From positions 1 through 8,744 of the forward strand of contig JAAYLO010000184.1 of assembly GCA_012521855.1 (NCBI GenBank): a stretch of 8,744 nt of DNA. Direction: 5' to 3'. The notes below the pieces were generated by a model. That model saw nothing but the letters and a program-made list of their open reading frames with translations, did not search any database and had not been told where the DNA came from. Each line of letters opens with the position of its first letter. Position 1 is the first letter of the stretch. The translations under genes were made by a program, and so were the position numbers. The DNA comes from Halanaerobiaceae bacterium (GTDB lineage Bacteria > Bacillota > Halanaerobiia > Halanaerobiales > DTU029). Positions 1-6,505 of this stretch are shown here, in pieces.

Positions 1-1494
1 ACCAAGATAGATTATCTGGATGAAGAGAATGTCCTTGATGCAGAAGGTATCAAAAAGATTATTGAACTCACTTCAGAACAGGCTATCCGGGCAAATGAGA
101 TAAAAAGGAATAAAGAAAAGACCATTGTCAAACAGGATGTCAGTGCCAGAGAAGCGATTCTGGAACTGGAGAGAGAACAGGCAGAAGCTGAGGCTAAGCA
201 GAAGAGGGAAATTGCTAACCTGCAGGCCCGGGAAAATGCCCAGATTGTGATTGTTGATGAAGAAGAAAGACTGAAAGCAGAGACTGTGAGAATAAGAACA
301 GATGAAGAGCTTGCAATTGCTGAAGAGAATAAAGACAGGCAGATAATCATTGCCAGGACCGCAAAAGAAGGAACAGAGGGTGTTGAAAAAGAGAGGATCA
401 GGAAACAGATCGAGCTGGAAGCAACAGAAAGAGAAAAGATAGTCGGCCTTGCCAGGATTGATAAGGATAAAGAAGTAGAAAAAGAAAAGAAGAATATGCA
501 GGAAATAGTCCGGGAAAGAGTAGTTGTGGAGAAATTGGTGGCAGAAGAAGAAGAGAAGATAAAAGACACCAGAGAAATTGCCCAGGCAAATAGAGAAAAA
601 ACAGTGAATATTACCAGGGCAGAAGGGGAAGCAGAAGCCCGGACCATTGATAAAGTAAAACTGGCTGAAGCAGAAAAGAGGAGTACTAAAGAGCTGGCAG
701 AAAAAGAAATTATAATGGCTGAGACTGAATTGAAGACCTCACGCCAGAGAGCTGAATCTATCAAAATAATTGCTGATGCCAGGGTAGAAGAATCTGCAGT
801 TGAGGGCATGTCAGAGGCCAGAGTAATGAAAGCAAAGGCAGAAGCATTTGAATTGGAAGGTGCTGCCAGGGCGAAAGTAAGGGAAATGGAGGCAGAAGCT
901 GAAGCCAGGGCAATCAGGATAGAAGGAGAATCAGAAGCAGAGGTTATCAGACAGAAAGCATTGGCTGAAGCTGAGGGAATTAACAAAAAAGCTGAAGCCA
1001 TGAAGGAATTTGACGCTGTAGGTAAAGAACATGAGGAATTCAAGCTGAAATTGAACAAAGACAAGGAAGTAGAATTGGCTCAAATAAATATCGAGGCTGA
1101 AATAGCTAAGGCCCAGGCTGAAATAATTAAACAGGGATTAGCAAATGCCAATGTAGATATTGTTGGAGGTGACTCAGTCTTCTTTGATAAGCTGGTCAAA
1201 TCAATTACCAGAGGGAAACAGCTTGACAGATTTGTTGATAGTTCTGAAATAGTAAGTGAGCTAAAGGATAATTTTCTGGACGGGGATTTAGATAATTTCA
1301 AAAGGCAGCTCAGAAGCCAGCTTAAAACCCTGAATATTGATTCAGAAACAATTAAGAATCTGACCATCTCCAGTGCTATCATGAAATACATAGCTGAATC
1401 CAATAAAGAGCCTGGCTTATTCTTGAAAAAAATACTGGAAAAAGCCCGTGAACTGGGGATAGAAAATGATCCAATAGATACAATAATCGGGTAA
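1..1494 (+). CDS. Flotillin/SPFH-family membrane scaffold protein, C-terminal part (5' partial)
   Basis: The frame is open from base 1 to a TAA at 1492-1494, giving 497 residues; the true start and the SPFH/band-7 domain lie upstream of the window. The first residues (TKIDYLDEENVLDAEGIKK) resemble the segment that follows the SPFH domain in YqiK-type flotillins, which typically reads T-x-IDQTD...FDAEGL. Residues ~25-365 are a continuous charged coiled coil with many Ala-Glu-Ala-Glu blocks, the hallmark of the flotillin domain. The last ~120 residues form a compact tail beginning NVDIVGGDSVFFDK. No membrane segment is visible in this part; flotillins attach through their N-terminus and oligomerise through the coiled coil. 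A GTG at 247 could be taken as a start, but coding character continues unbroken upstream, so it is internal. The large AAA+ ATPase gene begins 11 bp after the stop, implying co-transcription and a physical partnership. The family call is confident; the cellular role is inferred. Confidence 0.88.
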   Translation, partial: TKIDYLDEENVLDAEGIKKIIELTSEQAIRANEIKRNKEKTIVKQDVSAREAILELEREQAEAEAKQKREIANLQARENAQIVIVDEEERLKAETVRIRTDEELAIAEENKDRQIIIARTAKEGTEGVEKERIRKQIELEATEREKIVGLARIDKDKEVEKEKKNMQEIVRERVVVEKLVAEEEEKIKDTREIAQANREKTVNITRAEGEAEARTIDKVKLAEAEKRSTKELAEKEIIMAETELKTSRQRAESIKIIADARVEESAVEGMSEARVMKAKAEAFELEGAARAKVREMEAEAEARAIRIEGESEAEVIRQKALAEAEGINKKAEAMKEFDAVGKEHEEFKLKLNKDKEVELAQINIEAEIAKAQAEIIKQGLANANVDIVGGDSVFFDKLVKSITRGKQLDRFVDSSEIVSELKDNFLDGDLDNFKRQLRSQLKTLNIDSETIKNLTISSAIMKYIAESNKEPGLFLKKILEKARELGIENDPIDTIIG

Positions 1495-1498
1495 GGGG
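1493..1498 (+). promoter_or_regulatory. Ribosome binding site of the AAA+ ATPase gene
   Basis: AAGGGG overlaps the last two bases of the flotillin TAA stop and lies 7 nt before the ATG at 1506. Because the site overlaps the upstream stop codon and the gap is only 11 bp, translational coupling of the two genes is likely. It supports 1506 as the start. Confidence 0.6.
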
Positions 1499-1505
1499 AT
1501 AAGTT

Positions 1506-4500
1506 ATGGAGAGAGAATCCAGAAAAGAAAAAATACAGGATAGCTCTGGCTCCTATAATATAATCCGGAATAGGCTCCTGGATAGTGCAGAAGAGTTAAA
1601 AGGCAAGCTGGAAAAGCTTGATCAGAAAAGAGTAGAGATTTTTGGTCAGATCAAAAAAGGTTTAATCAGAAGTGAAGCCATTGTTACAGAAAATAATTGT
1701 ATTCCCAGGGATATTGTCTCTATCGGCAAGAAAATAATTCTGGGTTATAATGCCCGTATAGGGATGAAGGCTGAGACCAGGATAAGTGATGTTTTTTCTA
1801 TCTATACTTATCAGGAAGGCGGTTTTGTCAGAGAAGATTATTCATTACTCGCTGATAACAGCTTTCTTGAAGATTTCAGGGAGCTATTTACATACTATAA
1901 AGAGAGCTTTTTTGCAAAGTTTTATAAGAAAGATAATATTATCCACATGATCTTTCAAAATGGCAGCAATGTATATGATATAAAGAGTTTTAAATGGTTT
2001 ATCAGAGAGGATAATACCCTGGAATATCTGGGAAACAGGTATGTTCATGAAATATCATATCCTCCTCAGCAGGAACTGGAGTGGATAGAAACTACAAGGG
2101 AAGACCAGGTAGCTGGTCTTTATCCTCATATTTCCATTGAAGACCGGCTTTTTGTGGAGACCATTGGGGGCACTCTGACACTGAAGGTAGAGAACAATAC
2201 AGATACAGGTGAAGGTATCTATGAAGAAGAAGTAGAAAATAAAGACCAGAAACTTGATGATGCCCAGATCTATTATTCTATTGTGGGAAACCTCATCCTG
2301 CTCAAGATCAAACCATATCAGGAAAAAGATTTCAGATATATTGTCTTTAATGAAAAGACCAGGGAAGTCCAGAGGGTCGATTCCATAGGGAAAGCAGTGG
2401 TTTTGCTACCGGAAGATCATGGAATAGCCTTTCCAGACGGTATCTTTCTACAGACAGGAGTATTCAGAAGATTTGAGGTTAATTACCAGGATATAGTTTT
2501 TCAAAATAGAAAGGTATCTTCAAATGGAGAGGATTATCAGTATATTTTCTATGATCTTAAGAAAGGCGAGTATTATATTCTCAATTACAATATAGTCCAT
2601 CAGGATGTCGAAACACCAATACACTGTAATGGATATACCCGCTTTGATAATGGTGAAATGATTGTCTTTAAGGCTGATGATGAGCCGAAAAGAAGTCATA
2701 CCCTGCAAATCTGGCAGACCAGTTTTGGAGATATTGCAGCAACCGGGAAAAGCGGTAAAAAGGATGGATTATTATACAATCTGGGGAATAAGGAGATAGT
2801 CCGCTTTTTAGCAGATTGTTATTCTCTTTATAATCTGGCGAAAAAAGATGACAGTTACTATGGACTGTATATAGATATAGTCAGGGATACAGAAAATATC
2901 ATAGCAAACTATTTCTGGACTGGAGAAGAAGAGGTATTTAAAATCAGGGAATCCCTCCTGAAACTGAAGGAAGCAGGAGAGGCTGCCATAAAAGAATATG
3001 ATAAGATCATGAGGATCAGGAAAGATAACCAGAGGCAGTACGGCCAGGTCAAAAAAAGGGTTGAGGATCTTACTAAAGCCTTAACTTATACAGCCTTTGA
3101 AAGCATTAATGATTATGTAAAATATCTTGTTGAAATACGGAAATTAAGGGGAGAAATAGCTGAACTGAGAGACCTGGAATTTATTGATCCTGGACAGGTT
3201 GAGGAATTGTCTATAAGGATAAAAGAAAAGAATGATAAATTATCAGGAGATTGTATTGAATTTTTATTAAGGGATGAGAGCCTGACCCCTTATATTGAAA
3301 TGGTGCGGGAAATAGAAGCCTGTCTGCCTGAGGTAGAGAAGGTCAGTGATGGTAATGCAATTAATGATAGAATAGTTGAACTTTCAGGAGAACTGGAGCT
3401 CTTAATTGAAATAATAAATAGCCTGAGGATAGATGATTCTACGAAGGCTTCCGGGATACTTGACAAGATTTCACTGCTCTTTGCTAATCTTAACCAGTGT
3501 AAATCATTATTAAAGAACAGGCTGGATAATCTGAATATCAGGGAGATGGAAACTGAGTTTTATTCCAGGATGAATCTTTTAACACACACTGTTTCAAATT
3601 ACCTGGAACTGGCTCTTACTGTAGAAAAAAACGAGGAATATATGTCAAAGATAATCATCCAGCTGGATGAATTGGAGAGTAAATTTTCTGATTTTGATGA
3701 CTTTATAGTTAAGATCTCTGAAAAGAGGGAAGAGATAATATCAGGCTTTGAGCTGAATAAACAACAGCTCCTGGAAAAAAAGAACAGGAAAATTGACGCA
3801 CTGGCCGATGCAGCGGATAGAATTTTTAAGAGTATTATAAACCGGGTCAGGTCTTTTGAAAAGGAAAGGGAAATAAACGAGTTTTTTTCAACAAGCCCCA
3901 TGATAGAAAAGCTGAGGGATATTGCTGATCAATTGATAGAGTTTGGTGATAGTACAAAGGCCGATGATATAGAAAACAGGCTGAAATCCCTGAAAGAATC
4001 AAGCATTAAAGAGCTTAAGGACAAAAGGGAGCTGTTTCTGGATGAAAACACCATCAGACTGGGCCAGCATCAGTTTCTGGTAAATAACCAGGAGCCTGAA
4101 CTCACTTTGCTGAGGAAAGCCGACGGATTTTATTTCCACATCTCCGGCACAGATTTCTGGGAAAAAACAGAGGAAGCAGATTTTTTGGAATTCAGGGCTG
4201 TCTGGGATCAGGAAATAATCTCTGAAAACGAGGATGTCTACCGGGGTGAATTTCTGGCTTACAGTATTTTCAAGCAATATCAGGAAAATGGTTCTCTGGA
4301 GAGTCTTTATAATGCGGACCAGCAGGGTCTTGAAAAAGTGATACAAGAATATATCCAGGGTCACTCCAACGAATATTATGTACGGGGTATCCATGATCAA
4401 GACTCTCAGAAGATATTGAGAGAATTGGTTGAGCTTTATCTGGAAATGGACCTGGCTTCATACAATCCAGGGATCAGGGCTGCTGCAGTTCTTTTCTGGG

Positions 4501-6374
4501 AGACTGGAATTCCAGAGGAGGCAAAGGCCAGGTTAGCAAAGAGACTAAAGGCACTTAAACTTCTTTCCAGACACTCCAGGAAAAAGCTGTTTACTGCCTT
4601 TTTGCCAGGCTTGAGCCGGGAGATAAGGATATTTATAGAGAACAATCCCTGGATAAAATACGGTGATTGTGATAAAGCTGCTGAATATCTGGCCAGGGAA
4701 ATCAGTCAAAATGAAAATTACGTTCTGAGTATGGAAGGAGCAAAGCTTTACGAAGATTTTCAGGATTTCCTGGTTTCTACCAGCGGGAGACAGGATTTCA
4801 AGGAATCTCTGGAGAAACTGGGCGATGACCTGGAAGGAAAATATCTCCTGGCAAAGGAATGGCTTGAGGCATATTTTTATGAAAAAGAGCTGTCTTTTAA
4901 TGATTATGCCTTTGAAGTACTTTCTATCTTAATCCTGGATGATTTTGAAAAGAGGAGGCTCATAAACAGGAAAGCTGAAATAAATATAGAAAAACTTCTT
5001 GGGGATCATAATCTGATCAATGATGGCAGCTACAAAACAAATCTTATAGAGTTCCTGGATAAGCTTGATAATTTTAAAGAAAATATAGTTCCGCTTTTTA
5101 AGAGATTTCAGGAGCTGAAGTTTGATAAAATAAGGGAGATGAAAAAAAGGATAAATTTTGATGACCTGAAACCTGTAGTCCTGACATCTTTTGTTAGAAA
5201 TAAGCTGATTGACCAGGTATACTTGCCGCTGATTGGAGATAATCTGGCCAAACAGATAGGAGCTGCCGGCAGGAGTAAGAGAACTGATAACATGGGAATG
5301 CTTTTGTTAGTTTCCCCTCCCGGGTATGGTAAAACTACCCTGATGGAGTATATTGCCAGCAGATTGAATATGATAATGGTAAAAATAAATTGCCCGGCAA
5401 TAGGTTATGAAATAAGCTCACTGGACCCGGCAGAAGCCACTAATGCAGGAGCCAGGGAAGAACTGACTAAATTGAATTTTGCCTTTGAAATTGGAAATAA
5501 TGTAATGCTTTATCTTGATGATATCCAGCATTCCAGCCCGGAATTTTTACAGAAGTTTATATCACTCTGTGACGGGCAGAGGAAAATAGAGGGTGTATAT
5601 AAGGGAGTCAGCAGGACCTACCAGTTTAGAGGCAAGAAGTTTTGTGTAGTGATGGCAGGAAACCCATACACTGAAAGCGGAGAGAAGTTTATGATTCCTG
5701 ATATGCTGGCCAACCGGGCGGATGTTTATAACCTGGGAGATATGGCCAGGGAAAATGAAGAGGCCTTTAAACTCAGCTATCTGGAGAATGCTGTTACTTC
5801 AAATAAATACCTAAATAATATTTATTTAAAAAATCAGGATGACATCTATAAACTGATCCAGATTGCATTGACTGGAGACCGGGAAAGTGTTGAACTGGAA
5901 GGGGCTTATTCAGAAGAGGAAATAGAAGAGTGCCTTAGTATCCTGAAAAGCTGTGCCAGAATAAGGGATGTAATAATGAAGGTGAATAGTGAATATATCT
6001 ATTCTTCTTCCCAGAATGATGAATTCAGGACAGAACCCCCCTTTAAATTACAGGGTTCATACAGGAATATGAATAAAATTGTAGAAAAGGTCGTGCCTGT
6101 TATGAATGAAGAAGAAATAGATATGTTAATTGAAAACAGCAATATCAGTGATGCCCAGACACTGGCAGCCCACGCTGAGGCAAGCCTGTTGAAGTTTTAT
6201 GAGATAACGAATAAAATGAGCCCGGAGAAAGAGAAGAGGTGGAATGAGATAAAGAGGATCTATTTGAACAGGAAATTTGAGAAAGAGGGGCAGCGGGTGG
6301 TACAGGTTATAAAGGAGCTGAATAATATAGGACAAAACCTGAAAGAAATAAGTAATAATCTGCGTGATGGATAG
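1506..6374 (+). CDS. Giant AAA+ ATPase of the 'DNA repair ATPase' (DUF3686-type) family, flotillin partner
   Basis: This is a 1622-residue soluble protein with no signal peptide or membrane segment. Residues ~55-445 are mainly beta-rich and carry segments I recognise from the DUF3686 family: TENNCIPRDIVSIG, DIKSFKW, LDDAQIYYS, GNLILLKIKPYQE and TPIHCNGY. Residues ~475-590 and ~740-842 are coiled coil. A conserved block around 843-925 (GTDFWE, SENEDVYRGEFLAY) precedes a helical linker. The AAA+ module spans ~1215-1530: Walker A SPPGYGKTT (K1276), Walker B VMLYLDD (D1338, D1339), sensor 1 N1386 in AGNPYTESG, a candidate arginine finger R1404 in LANRAD, and a candidate sensor 2 R1520 in GSYRNM. 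The C-terminus is again helical. By family it hydrolyses ATP to remodel a partner. The flotillin immediately upstream suggests that partner is a membrane scaffold or its cargo. The 'DNA repair' label seems to rest on coiled-coil resemblance; I see no SMC, nuclease or DNA-binding signature. Stop is TAG. Confidence 0.92.
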   Translation: MERESRKEKIQDSSGSYNIIRNRLLDSAEELKGKLEKLDQKRVEIFGQIKKGLIRSEAIVTENNCIPRDIVSIGKKIILGYNARIGMKAETRISDVFSIYTYQEGGFVREDYSLLADNSFLEDFRELFTYYKESFFAKFYKKDNIIHMIFQNGSNVYDIKSFKWFIREDNTLEYLGNRYVHEISYPPQQELEWIETTREDQVAGLYPHISIEDRLFVETIGGTLTLKVENNTDTGEGIYEEEVENKDQKLDDAQIYYSIVGNLILLKIKPYQEKDFRYIVFNEKTREVQRVDSIGKAVVLLPEDHGIAFPDGIFLQTGVFRRFEVNYQDIVFQNRKVSSNGEDYQYIFYDLKKGEYYILNYNIVHQDVETPIHCNGYTRFDNGEMIVFKADDEPKRSHTLQIWQTSFGDIAATGKSGKKDGLLYNLGNKEIVRFLADCYSLYNLAKKDDSYYGLYIDIVRDTENIIANYFWTGEEEVFKIRESLLKLKEAGEAAIKEYDKIMRIRKDNQRQYGQVKKRVEDLTKALTYTAFESINDYVKYLVEIRKLRGEIAELRDLEFIDPGQVEELSIRIKEKNDKLSGDCIEFLLRDESLTPYIEMVREIEACLPEVEKVSDGNAINDRIVELSGELELLIEIINSLRIDDSTKASGILDKISLLFANLNQCKSLLKNRLDNLNIREMETEFYSRMNLLTHTVSNYLELALTVEKNEEYMSKIIIQLDELESKFSDFDDFIVKISEKREEIISGFELNKQQLLEKKNRKIDALADAADRIFKSIINRVRSFEKEREINEFFSTSPMIEKLRDIADQLIEFGDSTKADDIENRLKSLKESSIKELKDKRELFLDENTIRLGQHQFLVNNQEPELTLLRKADGFYFHISGTDFWEKTEEADFLEFRAVWDQEIISENEDVYRGEFLAYSIFKQYQENGSLESLYNADQQGLEKVIQEYIQGHSNEYYVRGIHDQDSQKILRELVELYLEMDLASYNPGIRAAAVLFWETGIPEEAKARLAKRLKALKLLSRHSRKKLFTAFLPGLSREIRIFIENNPWIKYGDCDKAAEYLAREISQNENYVLSMEGAKLYEDFQDFLVSTSGRQDFKESLEKLGDDLEGKYLLAKEWLEAYFYEKELSFNDYAFEVLSILILDDFEKRRLINRKAEINIEKLLGDHNLINDGSYKTNLIEFLDKLDNFKENIVPLFKRFQELKFDKIREMKKRINFDDLKPVVLTSFVRNKLIDQVYLPLIGDNLAKQIGAAGRSKRTDNMGMLLLVSPPGYGKTTLMEYIASRLNMIMVKINCPAIGYEISSLDPAEATNAGAREELTKLNFAFEIGNNVMLYLDDIQHSSPEFLQKFISLCDGQRKIEGVYKGVSRTYQFRGKKFCVVMAGNPYTESGEKFMIPDMLANRADVYNLGDMARENEEAFKLSYLENAVTSNKYLNNIYLKNQDDIYKLIQIALTGDRESVELEGAYSEEEIEECLSILKSCARIRDVIMKVNSEYIYSSSQNDEFRTEPPFKLQGSYRNMNKIVEKVVPVMNEEEIDMLIENSNISDAQTLAAHAEASLLKFYEITNKMSPEKEKRWNEIKRIYLNRKFEKEGQRVVQVIKELNNIGQNLKEISNNLRDG

Positions 6375-6390
6375 AAGATATATTTATAAG

Positions 6391-6420
6391 ATGACAGCCT
6401 TTAAGGGCTGTCATTATCAT
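6391..6420 (+). terminator. Rho-independent-like terminator after the flotillin/ATPase operon
   Basis: A perfect 9-bp stem (ATGACAGCC at 6391-6399 pairing with GGCTGTCAT at 6406-6414) with a 6-nt loop TTTAAG starts 16 bp after the ATPase stop. The downstream tract (TATCATTTAATGTT) is T-rich but interrupted, so termination may be partial, allowing some read-through to the next gene. Confidence 0.6.
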
Positions 6421-6446
6421 TTAATGTTAAAAGAATAGAACATTAA
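6421..6446. repeat. 8-bp inverted repeat, candidate operator
   Basis: TTAATGTT (6421-6428) and AACATTAA (6439-6446) are exact reverse complements separated by 10 bp. The repeat follows the terminator-like hairpin directly, and its right arm overlaps the proposed -35 box of the next gene. That layout suits a regulator-binding site, although AT-rich DNA produces such repeats by chance fairly often. It could also act as a second weak hairpin. Confidence 0.35.
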
Positions 6447-6472
6447 GAAAAAAATATATAAAAAAGTATAAA
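6443..6472 (+). promoter_or_regulatory. Candidate sigma-A type promoter for the phospholipase-C-like gene
   Basis: A TTAAGA -35-like box (6443-6448, 4 of 6 consensus positions) is 18 bp from a TATAAA -10-like box (6467-6472, 5 of 6). Transcription would begin near 6479, about 27 bp before the ATG. The region is so AT-rich that other -10 choices exist, for example TATATA at 6455-6460. The assignment rests mainly on its position after a terminator-like hairpin and before a gene. Confidence 0.35.
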
Positions 6473-6494
6473 AAAAGAAGGAAAGTTAAGAAAT

Positions 6495-6501
6495 AAAGGA
6501 G
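6495..6501 (+). promoter_or_regulatory. Ribosome binding site of the phospholipase-C-like gene
   Basis: AAAGGAG lies 4 nt before the ATG at 6506 and 10 nt before an in-frame ATG at 6512. The first spacing is short and the second slightly long, so either start is possible; the proteins would differ by only two residues (Met-Lys). Confidence 0.6.
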
Positions 6502-6505
6502 AATT

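Noticed and set aside
12..1064. Minus-strand open frame of 350 codons, very rich in Ser, Ala, Leu and Phe
   Set aside because: It is the antisense shadow of the Ala/Glu-rich flotillin coiled coil; the low-complexity composition follows from the complementary strand, and there is no family resemblance.
247..1494. GTG at 247 as the start of the flotillin gene
   Set aside because: The frame is open with flotillin-like coding sequence all the way from base 1, and no ribosome binding site precedes the GTG.
2101..2120. Hairpin AAGACCAG-GTAG-CTGGTCTT inside the ATPase gene
   Set aside because: The stem is exact (8 bp, 4-nt loop), but it is inside a conserved coding region and is not followed by a T-tract; most likely a chance result of codon choice.
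3625..3631. A7 run in the ATPase gene as a programmed frameshift site
   Set aside because: The frame reads through with family-consistent sequence on both sides, and no downstream stimulatory structure or alternative product was seen.
3999..4645. Overlapping minus-strand frames within the ATPase gene
   Set aside because: They lack ribosome binding sites and recognisable motifs, and lie opposite a clearly conserved protein.
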